From assembly GCF_008086595.1 (NCBI RefSeq), contig NZ_RXYA01000007.1, positions 115,629 to 179,628 on the forward strand: a stretch of 64,000 nucleotides of DNA, given 5' to 3'. A program made the translations under genes and the position numbers. Below, piece after piece: positions 1 to 9,863 of this stretch; positions within the stretch are counted from its first letter, which is position 1; each line of letters starts with the position of its first letter. Below the pieces are notes generated by a model. It worked only from the letters and a program-made list of their open reading frames with translations, had not been told where the DNA came from and made no database searches. Source of the stretch: Acetobacterium paludosum (GTDB lineage: Bacteria > Bacillota > Clostridia > Eubacteriales > Eubacteriaceae).

Positions 1-102
1 AGGGAAGAAAGACTCTGGATAATCAGGTATTAATGTTTTTTTTGGATAATATTCCGCTCTACGATTTCAAAAGCGTTTCAATGACAAAGCAAGGCGGTCA
101 GT

Positions 103-189
103 TTAATTGTAAATCAATACCATTTTGACTCTCGCAAGACCGGCATTTAGAAACATTAAACCAGCGCTTATAGCAATTAAAAATTGCAT
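103..189 (-). CDS. Possible 28-aa hydrophobic peptide
   Basis: A short ATG-started frame with a GAGGAT ribosome-site match just upstream encodes 28 residues, mostly hydrophobic (MQFLIAISAGLMFLNAG at the start) with two basic residues near the end. That profile fits a single membrane helix, as in leader peptides or small membrane toxins, but I recognise no family. A weak promoter-like TTGAGA / TATTAT pair lies upstream on the minus strand. Length alone makes chance possible. The rest of bases 1-404 holds an AGGAGCTCCT palindrome near 222 and nothing else I can support. Confidence 0.3.
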   Translation of the reverse strand: MQFLIAISAGLMFLNAGLARVKMVLIYN

Positions 190-404
190 ATAATCCTCTT
201 AAAAAAAGAGCAACTTATTTGAAGGAGCTCCTTTCTATACGGAGTATTCTTTATCATATTATTTTTGAAACGGTAATAATACTAAGCTAAAGATGTTCAT
301 CTCAAATGCTACCACACTGAAAATAAAAACGGTTGTTTCTATTTTGCTGCCTCATTAATTTGTTGCTCCGATAAACGCATTAATTAGAGCTTTTTTATAA
401 TATG

Positions 405-587
405 TTAATCTTCATCGTCAAAGCCGTAAATACAATAATCTTCAAGGGCTTCAAACAAATACAAAAGATTCCCTGTCATGCCTTCCGCTGTTGTAACAAC
501 GATTTCTTTTTCTTCTTCAGTAAGGTCTATAAATTCTTCTTCAAGATCACATAGACGCTTTACTAAAAATAATAATTCTGTTTTCAT
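405..587 (-). CDS. Hypothetical acidic 60-aa protein
   Basis: No family recognised. I chose the ATG at 587 over the upstream in-frame one because AGGAG sits five bases before it. The 60-residue product is rich in Glu, Asp and Leu, has a predicted helical middle (LVKRLCDLEEEFIDLTEEEK) and ends in FDDED. It has no signal peptide or membrane segment, so it is probably a small cytoplasmic helical protein. It has its own promoter upstream and is divergent from the flavin reductase, so it appears monocistronic. Confidence 0.6.
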   Translation of the reverse strand: MKTELLFLVKRLCDLEEEFIDLTEEEKEIVVTTAEGMTGNLLYLFEALEDYCIYGFDDED

Positions 588-619
588 ATTTCTCCTGTTC
601 ATACTGTTATGCTATATAT

Positions 620-648
620 ATATTAGCTATGTTCATTAGAAATTGCAA
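620..648 (-). promoter_or_regulatory. Promoter of the 60-aa gene
   Basis: On the minus strand TTGCAA (648-643) and TAATAT (625-620) are separated by 17 bases, a good sigma-A match, and transcription would begin about 25 bases before the ATG at 587. Confidence 0.55.
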
Positions 649-741
649 GACAAAACTGCGTATTAATTGAATTTCTTCTTTTTTATAGTGCAAGCTGATA
701 TAATATACGTTATAGTCTTAAAAAAGGGAGAAATTTGATCA

Positions 742-1323
742 ATGAGTAAAATAAAATGGCCTGGTAGTGCTTTGTTGGCTCCGGTACCACCTGTATTAGT
801 AACCTGTGGTGAAGATGAAACAATTAATGTTTTAACCGTCGGGTGGGTAGGGGTTCTTAACACAAAACCGCCTATGACGTATATTTCTTTGAGACCAAGC
901 CGCTTATCCCATGAAATCATTTCAGAAACAAGAGAATTTACCATTAACCTATCCACCGTTGATTTAGTGAAAGCCGTTGATTTCTGTGGAGTGCGATCCG
1001 GTCGTGATGTGAATAAAATAGAGCTCATGGGACTGGAACTAAACCCCGGTGATTCAGTAAAATCGCCTATGTTGGCTGATAGCCCGTTGAGTATGGAATG
1101 CAGAGTTAAAGAAATCATTTCTCTTGGAACCCACGATTTGTTTATATCTGAAATTTTAGCGGTACATGTGCAAGAAACTTTGATTGACACCAATGGCAAA
1201 TTACATTTGGATAAAGCAGAGCTTCTTGCATACGTTCATGGAGAGTACTTTGGTCTGGGAACGAAATATGGAACTTTTGGTTATACAGTCAGAAAAAAGA
1301 AGAAAAAAAGAGGTAATAAATGA
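742..1323 (+). CDS. Flavin reductase family protein (FMN-binding)
   Basis: A 193-aa cytoplasmic protein with the flavin-reductase-like (split-barrel FMN-binding) fold. Visible family features are the N-terminal WPGSALLAPVPPVLVTC, the WVGVLNTKPPMTYISLRPSR segment that shapes the flavin pocket, and FTINL following it. Members bind FMN and pass electrons from NAD(P)H or ferredoxin-type donors; in anaerobes many have unknown acceptors. The C-terminus is a very basic tail (RKKKKKRGNK). ATG 742 has GGGAG about 11 bases upstream. Its stop overlaps the ATG of a small membrane ORF. The substrate cannot be inferred. Confidence 0.85.
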   Translation: MSKIKWPGSALLAPVPPVLVTCGEDETINVLTVGWVGVLNTKPPMTYISLRPSRLSHEIISETREFTINLSTVDLVKAVDFCGVRSGRDVNKIELMGLELNPGDSVKSPMLADSPLSMECRVKEIISLGTHDLFISEILAVHVQETLIDTNGKLHLDKAELLAYVHGEYFGLGTKYGTFGYTVRKKKKKRGNK

Positions 1324-1463
1324 AAAATCCAGTATTTGTTTTGGTGTTCGTAACGGTTGTCATTTTATTTTTTAAGAGTGTATCATCTGTGACGGTAACC
1401 GAAAATAATACAACTGTTTTTTTACATCAAATAATTATTCAAATCTGTTATCTCATAAGTTAA
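1320..1463 (+). CDS. Putative 47-aa membrane protein overlapping the flavin reductase stop
   Basis: A frame starting at ATG 1320 overlaps the upstream stop in an ATGA arrangement typical of translational coupling, with AGGT six bases upstream. The product begins MKNPVFVLVFVTVVILFF, one strong N-terminal hydrophobic segment, then a polar stretch and a second hydrophobic stretch (FLHQIIIQICYLIS). I recognise no family. Coupling and composition argue for a real gene; short length and lack of known homologues argue for caution. Confidence 0.4.
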   Translation: MKNPVFVLVFVTVVILFFKSVSSVTVTENNTTVFLHQIIIQICYLIS

Positions 1464-1490
1464 TCGACTAGTGGAGCTTAACCCAATGGT

Positions 1491-2513
1491 TTAAAGCTTG
1501 GTTATCCAACCCTCCGGTCCTTCGATATCGCCAAGTTGAATAGCAGTCAATGTGTCATATAACTTCGTGGTTATCGGTCCAACCTCGGTCTCGCTGAAAA
1601 ACACATGAAGCTTGTTTTTATATTCAATCCCGCCAATAGGGGTAATCACCGCCGCAGTACCACAGGCACCGGCTTCTGAGAATTCATCCAATTCATCAAT
1701 ATAAACATCTTTTTCCGAAGTCTTTAGCCCTAATACATTTTCGGCCAAATATAATAGTGAATATTTTGTAATACTTGGGAGTATAGACAAGGACTTAGGT
1801 GTTACAAAGCAATTGTTCTTTGTAATGCCGAAAAAATTAGCGGCGCCAACCTCTTCGATTTTTGTATGAGTCGTCGGATCCAAGTAAATACAATCGGCAA
1901 ATCCTTTTTCAACTGCGATTTCATGGGCAATTAAAGAGGCTGCATAATTTCCGCCGACTTTTTGCTGTCCTGTTCCATAGCATGCGGCACGATCATAAGC
2001 GGAAACCATAAAGTTGACCGGCGTCAAGCCACCCTTAAAATAAGCTCCAACCGGCATGCAGAAAACAGTAAATAAAAATTCACTTGCAGGTTTAACGGCA
2101 ATACTGTTTCCAACACCGATCACCATTGGTCGAATGTATAGTGAACCACCGCTTCCATAAGGTGGTAGGTAGGCTTCATTGGCTTTCACCACATCCAAGC
2201 AGGCTTTAATAAAAGTTTCATCTGGTATTTCAGGCATTAAAAGTCGTCTGCAGGAGTCTTGCAGACGTTTAGCATTTTGATCGACTCTAAAGAGTTGAAT
2301 GTCACCGTTCTTAGTTCGGTAAGCCTTTAGACCTTCGAAACATTGTTGCCCGTAATGAAGACAGGGGGAGGCTTCTCCAAGATGGAGCACATTATCTTCA
2401 GTCAATACACCTTCATCCCAGTTTCCGTCTTTCCAATAGGACAAGTAACGCTGGTCTGTCTTCATATAATCGAATCCCAAATTTTTCCAATCAATTTCTA
2501 CTTTTTTTTTCAT
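1491..2513 (-). CDS. ilvE: Branched-chain-amino-acid aminotransferase
   Basis: A PLP enzyme of fold type IV that interconverts Val, Leu and Ile with their 2-oxo acids using glutamate/2-oxoglutarate, in the cytoplasm. At 340 aa it has the length of the class II (eukaryote-like, ~340-360 aa) IlvE. It shows [14 protein letters not shown] near the N-terminus, the Schiff-base lysine in [11 protein letters not shown], and [12 protein letters not shown] near the C-terminus (cofactor phosphate site). ATG 2513 follows GAGGAG. It is convergent with the flavin-reductase cluster and leaves only 31 bp to the DUF445 gene upstream, with which it may be co-transcribed. Confidence 0.95.
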   Translation of the reverse strand: MKKKVEIDWKNLGFDYMKTDQRYLSYWKDGNWDEGVLTEDNVLHLGEASPCLHYGQQCFEGLKAYRTKNGDIQLFRVDQNAKRLQDSCRRLLMPEIPDETFIKACLDVVKANEAYLPPYGSGGSLYIRPMVIGVGNSIAVKPASEFLFTVFCMPVGAYFKGGLTPVNFMVSAYDRAACYGTGQQKVGGNYAASLIAHEIAVEKGFADCIYLDPTTHTKIEEVGAANFFGITKNNCFVTPKSLSILPSITKYSLLYLAENVLGLKTSEKDVYIDELDEFSEAGACGTAAVITPIGGIEYKNKLHVFFSETEVGPITTKLYDTLTAIQLGDIEGPEGWITKL

Positions 2514-2544
2514 TTCAAACTCCTCTTTAATTATTATTTTTATT

Positions 2545-3441
2545 TTATGTTAAAAGCATAAGCAATCCCATCACGAATCCCAAAAGTCCCCCTAACCAAA
2601 CAATGGCTTTTAATTCTTTTGACATAATATCTAAAATCATCTTTTCAAAAGTTACTACGTCATAACTGTTGATCTGATTTTCAACCAATTGGGATAAATC
2701 CAAAGCATGAAGCAATACACCAATATTTTTTTCAATCAATTGATGATAAGTATTAATAACCCAGTCTACAAACTCAGAGATGCGGTCTTCGTATTGGATA
2801 TATAGGTCAGAAACCGTTTTATCCATCAGGTTATTGCCTTCTTTTTGAACAATGTTGTCTAATATTTCTTCCCCTTTTTCCATGATTAATTTCTCAATGA
2901 TCTCTGACATTTTTAGTTTTGCTGAATTAATCAGGCCTTCATTTATAAGCATGGAAAACATCGATCCTTGAAGATTATTGACAATCTCTGTTGCCGCAAT
3001 CTCAGATAACAAAGTGCCCAACTCAAGCTTTTTCATTCTTTCGTAGGAAATTTCCACAATTTTATGGGAGACTTCATCCATTATACTTAACCCTTGCTCC
3101 TCTCCCACAAAAGAGCAGAACACCTCTCTTAACGTTTGATCACAGGTGCTTTTTTTCTCAATAGCGCTGTTTAAAGCGATTGTGATTTTTTGATCCATTT
3201 CTGGTGATAATAAGCCCGTTCTAATCACATCTTCACTTAGCAGTTCATTGGCAACGACGGTTCCTAAAGATTTTGCAATCCTGGGTTTTTCTTTAGGAAT
3301 GATCCCCGGGGTAAAAGGCAGTGTTTTTCCAAATAAATTAACGGGTTTTAATGGGCGAAATAGCATCCTAATAGCTATTCCGTTAGTAATAAGTCCTATA
3401 ATAGCACCAACAATCGGGCCAATAAGAAAACTTAAATTCAT
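2545..3441 (-). CDS. DUF445 family membrane protein (YheB-like)
   Basis: The true start is ATG 3441, preceded by AGGAGG at the right distance. The 298-aa product has an N-terminal hydrophobic, glycine-rich segment ([26 protein letters not shown]), then [19 protein letters not shown], a hallmark of DUF445, a long helical region, and a C-terminal membrane anchor ([17 protein letters not shown]). Family function is unknown; B. subtilis YheB is the named relative. The next gene downstream is ilvE, 31 bp away, possibly one operon. Confidence 0.85.
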   Translation of the reverse strand: MNLSFLIGPIVGAIIGLITNGIAIRMLFRPLKPVNLFGKTLPFTPGIIPKEKPRIAKSLGTVVANELLSEDVIRTGLLSPEMDQKITIALNSAIEKKSTCDQTLREVFCSFVGEEQGLSIMDEVSHKIVEISYERMKKLELGTLLSEIAATEIVNNLQGSMFSMLINEGLINSAKLKMSEIIEKLIMEKGEEILDNIVQKEGNNLMDKTVSDLYIQYEDRISEFVDWVINTYHQLIEKNIGVLLHALDLSQLVENQINSYDVVTFEKMILDIMSKELKAIVWLGGLLGFVMGLLMLLT

Positions 3442-3699
3442 AGTATTCCTCCTAATGTAATATTTAATGATCAATGATTTATAGGGTGGAAGTTGCGAAA
3501 CAAGTTTTTACATTCGCTTGGCTACTTGCTTAATTGATAGCATCTTGTTAATTGTAAGCTTTTTGAAAGATACTGTCCAGTCCTAGAAAAATTTTGCATT
3601 TTGCATAAAAATTCATTTTATAAGTAAAATAATGTTTGTGTATTATACGTCAAGCTGATACAATTAGTAAAAAAAATATGGGGGGCAGCTATTAAAACG

Positions 3700-4956
3700 A
3701 TGGAAATACTGATGAAAAGCGAGAATAGAAAAAGATGGATATATTTAATCGTAGGAACGATTATGTTAATGTTTTTGGGATTATTATATGCATGGTCAAT
3801 TTTCAAGGCACCGTTAAATAAAGTGTTTGAATCATGGACGGCAACGGACTTATCTCTTAATTTCACCATTTCAATGATCTGTTTTTGTCTGGGTGGATTT
3901 GCCAGTGGACAATTAAACAAAATTCTTAAAAACCAATACATTCTATTAATTGCAGCAGGTTTACTTTTTGCTGGATTCTTTGGCGTTTCAAAAATTGATG
4001 TATCACAACCCGATCAGGGTTTAATGATGTTGTATGTTTTTTATGGGATACTGTGTGGAACGGGTGTTGGTATGGGATATAATGCCATTATCAGTGCAGT
4101 AGTACCATGGTTTTCAGAAAAAGCAGGTATGGCATCAGGTATTTTATTGATGGGATTTGGTCTGGGTGGCATGATTCTCGGAACGCTGATCAATAGCATG
4201 ATTGGCAGCTTTGGGGTACTGGATACATTCTTCTATTTGGCTGTGATGGTGCCAGTTGTGCTGGCAATAGGTTCTTTTTTCGTGAAAAAACCGGTAGCTA
4301 TTACTAAGAAGACAATAGTAGTCAGGGATGAAAAAAGTCAGACTAAAGAATATTCTGCTATGGATATGCTGAAAACTGGTGTGTTCTGGTCGTTTTTCTT
4401 TTGGGTCATTATGGTCAATGCCTCAGGTTTACTGATTATCGGAAGTGCAGCAACTATTGCCCTAGCCTTTGGTGCACCTGCTCAACTGGGATTGTTGGTT
4501 TCTGTGTTTAATGGCGGAGGTCGTGTGTTATTTGGAACTATATTTGATAAGATGGGTCGCAACAAATCCATGTTGATCAATAATATCCTTTTAATGATTG
4601 CCGGTCTTTCTTTATTAATTGGATCAACCTTCCAAAATGTTATCTTTATCTTTATTGGTCTTTTATCTGTTGGCGTTTGTTATGGTGGAGCACCAGCACT
4701 GGCATCAGCGGTGATTAATTCAAATTTTGGCTCGAAAAATTACCCTCTTAATTTTAGTATTACAAATTTTTCACTGATACCGGCAGCGATGCTTGGTCCA
4801 TTGATTTCAAGTACCCTTTTGGAAAAATCTGGTGGAAATTACAGCACGAATTTCGTTGCAATTATGATTTTTGCAGGAATCGCCTTGATTCTCAATCATA
4901 TTTTGAAAATAAAAAGTGAAAAAATGAAGCAGGCAATAGTACCAGTTGATTGCTAA
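3700..4956 (+). CDS. OFA family MFS carrier (oxalate/formate antiporter-like)
   Basis: A 418-aa inner-membrane carrier with about 12 hydrophobic segments. The N-terminal [33 protein letters not shown] and [17 protein letters not shown] are signatures of the OFA subgroup of the major facilitator superfamily. The substrate is probably a small carboxylate, but the subgroup includes pyruvate and unassigned carriers, so oxalate/formate is not proven. Start choice is unclear: ATG 3700 lies 14 bases after a six-G run at 3680-3685, while an in-frame ATT at 3691 lies five bases after it. It stands alone, with a strong terminator downstream. Confidence 0.85.
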   Translation: MEILMKSENRKRWIYLIVGTIMLMFLGLLYAWSIFKAPLNKVFESWTATDLSLNFTISMICFCLGGFASGQLNKILKNQYILLIAAGLLFAGFFGVSKIDVSQPDQGLMMLYVFYGILCGTGVGMGYNAIISAVVPWFSEKAGMASGILLMGFGLGGMILGTLINSMIGSFGVLDTFFYLAVMVPVVLAIGSFFVKKPVAITKKTIVVRDEKSQTKEYSAMDMLKTGVFWSFFFWVIMVNASGLLIIGSAATIALAFGAPAQLGLLVSVFNGGGRVLFGTIFDKMGRNKSMLINNILLMIAGLSLLIGSTFQNVIFIFIGLLSVGVCYGGAPALASAVINSNFGSKNYPLNFSITNFSLIPAAMLGPLISSTLLEKSGGNYSTNFVAIMIFAGIALILNHILKIKSEKMKQAIVPVDC

Positions 4957-5004
4957 AATATAATAATGAAAATTTATTTGGCTTAAATTTACAATTGATA
5001 GTTG

Positions 5005-5046
5005 GCGTATTAAAAAAGAAAGGTTTCCCTTTCTTTTTTAATACGC
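5005..5046 (+). terminator. Terminator after the OFA carrier
   Basis: A perfect 19-bp stem (GCGTATTAAAAAAGAAAGG and its complement) with a TTTC loop. The T-rich 3' arm makes it work as an intrinsic terminator on either strand. Confidence 0.85.
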
Positions 5047-5231
5047 TATTTTAAACGCAAACGGAAGCAAGGGTTTGCCTTGACGGATGAATTTTATAAA
5101 GCTATACTAAATAGAGTTATTATAAAATGTATATTATAGAACGATTGACAAATATTTATAATTTTCTACAATAACAGACTATATTAAATGCACAAAGCAA
5201 GAACTAAAAGGAATAAGGTAAAACTAATATT

Positions 5232-5936
5232 ATGAAACATTTTATTGAATTTAAAGACGTGTATAAGCGTTATCATATGGGAGAAGTAACTATTAATGCT
5301 GCTAACGGCATCTCTTTCTCAATTGAAGAAGGACAATTTGCTGTTGTAGTTGGACCCAGCGGGGCCGGGAAAACAACAGTGCTTAATATTCTAGGTGGAA
5401 TGGATGGCTGTGATGAAGGTCAAGTTTGGGTGGGGGATAAAGATGTTGCTACCCTTACGCGTCGGGAACTGGCCACCTATCGGCGCTATGACACGGGATT
5501 TGTTTTTCAATTTTATAATTTAGTACAAAATTTAACAGCTGTTGAGAATGTTGAACTGGCAACTCAAATCTGCCATGATCCGATGGATGCAGAAACAGTT
5601 CTAAAAAGTGTCGGGCTTGAAGATCGGTTAGGCAATTTTCCGTCTCAGCTTTCCGGCGGCGAGCAGCAGCGTGTCGCTATCGCAAGAGCATTAGCCAAAC
5701 GTCCAAAATTACTTCTTTGCGATGAGCCAACGGGCGCCCTGGATTATAACACAGGTAAAAATATCTTAAAGCTGCTCCAGGAAACCTGCCGGAAAGAAAA
5801 AATGACAGTGATCTTAATTACACACAACCAAGCCATTACGCCCATGGCTGATAAGGTAATCATTATGAAAAATGGCAAAGTACTAGAAAGCTATTTAAAT
5901 GAAAATCCGATGTCTGTGGATGAAATTGAATGGTAG
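5232..5936 (+). CDS. ABC transporter ATPase, MacB/LolD type, without an adjacent permease
   Basis: A 234-aa ABC ATPase of the group that drives FtsX/MacB-type permeases. Walker A is GPSGAGKTT (residues 41-49), the Q-loop is VFQFYNL, the signature is LSGGEQQ (140-146) and Walker B is LLLCDEP (160-166), followed by the GALD D-loop and the ITHN switch histidine. It normally pairs with a large permease gene, but none is adjacent: its last codons overlap the start of a protein-kinase gene. It could act with a permease encoded elsewhere or have been recruited to a new role. The ATG is preceded only by a weak AAGG at some distance. Confidence 0.9.
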   Translation: MKHFIEFKDVYKRYHMGEVTINAANGISFSIEEGQFAVVVGPSGAGKTTVLNILGGMDGCDEGQVWVGDKDVATLTRRELATYRRYDTGFVFQFYNLVQNLTAVENVELATQICHDPMDAETVLKSVGLEDRLGNFPSQLSGGEQQRVAIARALAKRPKLLLCDEPTGALDYNTGKNILKLLQETCRKEKMTVILITHNQAITPMADKVIIMKNGKVLESYLNENPMSVDEIEW

Positions 5937-6643
5937 AGGTGTCCGCCACTATAAAGGGGGCGCTTTCTCTCTTTGATTATCGATTATCTGATACTCTAGG
6001 ATCGGGACGATTCGGCAGCTGTTATTTAATCTCGCAAAACGACAAAGTTTTTGTTTTTAAAATATTTAATTCAAACGATGTAAAACGCTTCAAGTACAAA
6101 CTAGCGCTTGAAGGGAAATACCTCAAATCCATCAACCATACGGCTATTCCAAAACTGATTCGAGTGATAGATACCGATGGTATCTATGGTCTGATAATGG
6201 AAAGAATGCCGGGTGATAGTTTAGAAGACTTATTAAAGTGGGGTTACCTTTTTACTAAAAAAGAAATATACGCAATCATAAAACAGCTCATGGACGTGAT
6301 GGAATATTTGTATTCTTTAAAAATAAGTCATCGCGATATTAAGGCTTCAAATATTTTATGGGACCATAGCAAACTTTCTTTAATCGATTTTGGATCCGCC
6401 AGAGATCTGTCAAGCTTATCCTGCCGTTTCAACCCAGATTTCTGGGGAATGGGGGATGTTTTTATGCGTTTGGCCTTATCCTCACAGGAAATGACTTTTA
6501 GTCATCATGACTTCTACATCGATGATCTGAATTTAGACAGCCAGGAAAAGATTATCTTTAAACGCCTGTTACACATCGAGCAACCTTATGATAATCTACA
6601 AGATCTAAAACGAGATTTTGTAGATAGATTTAGCCTTGATTAA
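5930..6643 (+). CDS. Compact Hanks-type serine/threonine protein kinase
   Basis: A 237-aa cytoplasmic protein with nearly all kinase landmarks: glycine loop LGSGRFG (23-29), ATP-binding Lys in VFKIF (K44), helix-C Glu (E61), catalytic HRDIKASN (134-141), metal-binding DFG (153-155) and a subdomain IX-like WGMGD (172-176). It lacks a clear APE motif, so the activation segment is very short, and it has no membrane anchor or PASTA repeats, unlike PrkC/Stk1. The start overlaps the ABC ATPase stop by 7 bases, implying co-translation. All catalytic residues are present, so activity is likely; the target is unknown. Confidence 0.85.
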   Translation: MVEVSATIKGALSLFDYRLSDTLGSGRFGSCYLISQNDKVFVFKIFNSNDVKRFKYKLALEGKYLKSINHTAIPKLIRVIDTDGIYGLIMERMPGDSLEDLLKWGYLFTKKEIYAIIKQLMDVMEYLYSLKISHRDIKASNILWDHSKLSLIDFGSARDLSSLSCRFNPDFWGMGDVFMRLALSSQEMTFSHHDFYIDDLNLDSQEKIIFKRLLHIEQPYDNLQDLKRDFVDRFSLD

Positions 6644-6684
6644 AACTATGAGCAGCAAATTATAAATTAAGGGGATTTTGAGCA

Positions 6685-7116
6685 TTGAAAGAATTGACAT
6701 TTTACTTACCGGTTTTTCTGATTGTTGCCGCCAACGTTTTTTATAATATCTGTGCAAAATCAATACCTGAAACGGTGAATCCGTTTTTATCATTATTAGT
6801 AACCTATCTTGTCTCGGCTCTGGTGACACTTATTTTATTGTTCGTCACTGGACTGGATGAAAACTTCACTGATGCAATCAAAAAAATAAATTGGTCCAGT
6901 GTTATCCTCGGTATTTCTGTGGTCGCTCTGGAATTCGGATATATCACGGCCTACCGTGTTGGCTGGAATGTCAGTATCTGTTCTGTTGTTGCCAACATTG
7001 CATTGGCGGTCCTGCTTGTTCCCATTGGAATTTTATTTTATAAAGAAGTGCTCACAATGAGTCAATTGATAGGAATTATTCTCTGCATGGCGGGGCTGTT
7101 TTTTATCAATCAATAA
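6685..7116 (+). CDS. Half-size EamA/DMT family transporter
   Basis: A 143-aa membrane protein with about four to five hydrophobic segments, equal to one EamA repeat; full EamA transporters carry two. It shows the family's C-terminal pattern VPIGILFYKEVLTMSQLIGIILCMAGLFFI. Such single-repeat members probably dimerise and export small metabolites. The start is TTG 6685 after AGGGGAT. It is 41 bp downstream of the kinase gene and may share its transcript. Confidence 0.75.
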   Translation: MKELTFYLPVFLIVAANVFYNICAKSIPETVNPFLSLLVTYLVSALVTLILLFVTGLDENFTDAIKKINWSSVILGISVVALEFGYITAYRVGWNVSICSVVANIALAVLLVPIGILFYKEVLTMSQLIGIILCMAGLFFINQ

Positions 7117-7270
7117 AAATAATCGATTATTATCTCACAATAAAAAAACGTCAGGCGCATACAGGGAGCTTTAAAACTGATGACGAGAATACAAAAAAAG
7201 TATCATAAATACTAAGACTGACCTCATTTGGAAAGTCTAATTTAAAAATAAATAATATATGAGGAATTGA

Positions 7271-9118
7271 ATGAATAATTATATTGAAAAAAATATCTTG
7301 CCCCTTGTTACAAAACCTATCACTTATCTTGGAAATGAGGTTAATTCAGTTCATAAAACTCCAAATAAAGATATGATTCGTTTTGCTTTTGCTTTTCCTG
7401 ATACCTACGAGGTGGGAATGTCCCATTTAGGGATGAAAATTCTATACGGACTCCTTAATGAGGAAAAAGACATTTGGTGTGAACGAGTCTTCGCCCCCTG
7501 GGTAGATATGGAAGAACAGTTAATAAACAATGATTTGACATTATATGGTCTGGAATCGATGATGCCTTTGAATGAATATGATTTCGTTGGATTTACCCTC
7601 CAGTATGAAATGAGCTTCAGCAATATTTTGAATATGCTAAAGCTGAGTCATATCGCCCTTGCGGCAGCAGACAGAAAAGAAGGGGATCCCTTTGTCATTG
7701 CAGGAGGTCCCTGTGCCTATAACCCGGAACCATTGGCTGATTTTATTGATTTGTTTGTCATTGGCGAAGGGGAGGAAGTTATTTTAAAAATCATGGAAGC
7801 TTACCGTCAATGGAAAAAAGCAAGTGGAAAACGGACGGACTTCTTAAAAACAGTGGCAGGAATTGAAGGCGTTTATGTCCCATCCTTATATAAAGTCAGC
7901 TATGATGAAGCGACTGGCGTTATCGTATCATTTTTGCCGATTGTTGATGAAGCGCCAAAAACAATTCACAAACAATTCATCGATGATTTGGACTCTTCCT
8001 ATTTCCCCGAAAAAATCGTCGTATCGTATATTGAAACGGTTCATGATCGAGTCAGCTTTGAGATATTTAGAGGCTGTGGCCGAGGATGTCGTTTTTGTCA
8101 AGCGGGTATGATTTACCGACCAACACGGGAAAAAACGGTTCCAACCATTCAAAGTAAAATAAGAGCCTTAATTGAAGCCACCGGATATGATGAAGTCTCT
8201 CTTTCATCATTAAGTACTGGTGACTACAGCGAAATAGAAACCCTGATTAAAAATCTGGTTGAAGAATATGAAGATCAGAAAGTCAGTATTTCCCTGCCAT
8301 CCCTTCGCATTGATTCCCTGAGCATCGATATGCTGGAGGAAATACAAAAAGTAAGAAAAGCAGGACTTACCTTGGCTCCAGAGGCGGGAACTCAACGTAT
8401 GCGAGACGTCATCAATAAAGGAGTTACCGAAGAAAATCTTCTCGATACAGTGCGAACAGCTTTTGAAAAAGGATGGGGACATGTGAAACTCTATTTTATG
8501 ATCGGTTTACCTGGTGAAACCTATGAAGATATTGAAGGAATTGCGGATTTAGGCCAAAAAACTGTTGATGAGTATATGAAAATTGATAAAGAACTACGAA
8601 ATAAAAGTCTTAAAGTAGTTTTAAGTGCTTCCTCTTTTGTACCCAAAGCTTTTACTCCTTTTCAATGGATGGGACAAAACACTCGGGAAGAATTTAAGAA
8701 CAAACAACGTCATCTCAAAGCTTCGATTAAAGATCGAAAGATTTCATATAGCTGGCATGACAGCGGCGTTAGTTTTTTAGAAGCTGTTTTTGCTCGAGGC
8801 GACCGACGGTTAGGAAAGGTTCTGAAAAGGGCACATGAAAAAGGCTGCAGATTTGATGGTTGGGGAGAATATTTTGATATAGAAAAATGGACTGAAGCTT
8901 TTGCCGAGACTGGCATCGACCCTGATTTTTATGCTCTTAGGAATCGCGGTTACGATGAGATACTCCCTTGGGATTTTATCGATACAGGAGTAAAAAAATC
9001 ATTTCTAAAAGCGGAAGCAATCAAAGCACAGGAAGCTTTAACCACTCCGTATTGTCCGGAAAAATGTTCGAATTGCGGAATTATGGAATTTAAAGAAGGA
9101 TGGCAATGTCATGTCTAA
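7271..9118 (+). CDS. B12-binding radical SAM protein, TIGR03960 family
   Basis: A 615-aa protein. The N-terminal part resembles a cobalamin-binding Rossmann domain (FAFPDTYEVGMSHLGMKILY). The central radical SAM core has its three-Cys cluster motif in CGRGCRFC, and PEAGTQRMRDVINKG follows. The C-terminus is Cys-rich (CPEKCSNCG), probably a second metal site. The substrate is not established. It overlaps the DUF2344 gene by 8 bases, the usual partner, so the two probably work as one unit. In many Clostridia the pair precedes an RNase E/G gene and rplU. Confidence 0.9.
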   Translation: MNNYIEKNILPLVTKPITYLGNEVNSVHKTPNKDMIRFAFAFPDTYEVGMSHLGMKILYGLLNEEKDIWCERVFAPWVDMEEQLINNDLTLYGLESMMPLNEYDFVGFTLQYEMSFSNILNMLKLSHIALAAADRKEGDPFVIAGGPCAYNPEPLADFIDLFVIGEGEEVILKIMEAYRQWKKASGKRTDFLKTVAGIEGVYVPSLYKVSYDEATGVIVSFLPIVDEAPKTIHKQFIDDLDSSYFPEKIVVSYIETVHDRVSFEIFRGCGRGCRFCQAGMIYRPTREKTVPTIQSKIRALIEATGYDEVSLSSLSTGDYSEIETLIKNLVEEYEDQKVSISLPSLRIDSLSIDMLEEIQKVRKAGLTLAPEAGTQRMRDVINKGVTEENLLDTVRTAFEKGWGHVKLYFMIGLPGETYEDIEGIADLGQKTVDEYMKIDKELRNKSLKVVLSASSFVPKAFTPFQWMGQNTREEFKNKQRHLKASIKDRKISYSWHDSGVSFLEAVFARGDRRLGKVLKRAHEKGCRFDGWGEYFDIEKWTEAFAETGIDPDFYALRNRGYDEILPWDFIDTGVKKSFLKAEAIKAQEALTTPYCPEKCSNCGIMEFKEGWQCHV

Positions 9119-9797
9119 AATACAATATCGATTCAAACGATCCACAGCTTTGCGTTTTTTATCACATTTGGATCAACAACGCTTATTTCAGCGAGCTTTT
9201 CGCCGGGCAAATATAAATATCGAATATTCTCATGGTTTCAACCCTCATCCTAGAATGTCATTTGCATTGGCCATGTCGGTAGGATTAACCAGTGACTGGG
9301 AATACGGAGAAGTCATTGTGACCGGTGAATTGGACTGCAATGACTTTATGACACGGATGAATGCGGTTTTACCAAATGGTCTGGAAATTATTAGTGCAAA
9401 AGTTTGCGATGAAGGAACGCCATCGCTTTCTTCATTGCTTGAAAAAAGTTATTATAGTTTAAAAGTCAAACTTGTTCCCGAAATAAATTTTGAACGCACA
9501 AATCAAATCATTAAGTCTTATCTTGAGCTTCCTGTAATTAATATACAAAAAAGAAATAAAAAAGGAAAGATGGTGGAAAAAGATATTCGTCCTTTTATTG
9601 AATCCATTTCAGTTAATCAGGAAGATGATAAAAATGATCCAATCAATGTGAAGATGACCTTAGTTTATATTGAACAACAATGTGTTAAACCAGAACTCGT
9701 TTTAGAGAGCGTCAATAACCTAAACGGAGCAATATTTATCATTGATCCAACCATCGAATGTCATCGCCATAAATTGCTTCTTAAAGCTGATTTTTAG
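9111..9797 (+). CDS. DUF2344 (TIGR03936) radical SAM-associated protein
   Basis: A 228-aa protein starting IQYRFKRSTALRFLSHLDQQRLFQRAFRRA with SHGFNPHPRMSFALAMSVGL, both diagnostic of the TIGR03936 family. In some species it is fused to the TIGR03960 radical SAM protein, so it is probably a partner or substrate-recognition subunit. Here the two genes overlap. It has no catalytic motif of its own that I can see. It is the last gene before the long non-coding repeat locus. Confidence 0.9.
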   Translation: MSKIQYRFKRSTALRFLSHLDQQRLFQRAFRRANINIEYSHGFNPHPRMSFALAMSVGLTSDWEYGEVIVTGELDCNDFMTRMNAVLPNGLEIISAKVCDEGTPSLSSLLEKSYYSLKVKLVPEINFERTNQIIKSYLELPVINIQKRNKKGKMVEKDIRPFIESISVNQEDDKNDPINVKMTLVYIEQQCVKPELVLESVNNLNGAIFIIDPTIECHRHKLLLKADF

Positions 9798-9835
9798 CTT
9801 TTACAAAAGTGTTACAACCGTTTACACATTATCTA

Positions 9836-9863
9836 TTTACTTCTATTAAAATGATGTTATAAT
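9836..9863 (+). promoter_or_regulatory. Promoter of the repeat locus
   Basis: TTTACT (9836-9841), a 16-base spacer and a consensus TATAAT (9858-9863). It lies 39 bases after the DUF2344 stop and points into a region without a long ORF, so it would drive a non-coding or leader transcript. Confidence 0.6.

Noticed and set aside
663..1199. 178-aa minus-strand ORF opposite the flavin reductase
   Set aside because: Antisense to a clear family member; composition (Ser/Thr/Ile) is typical of a shadow frame.
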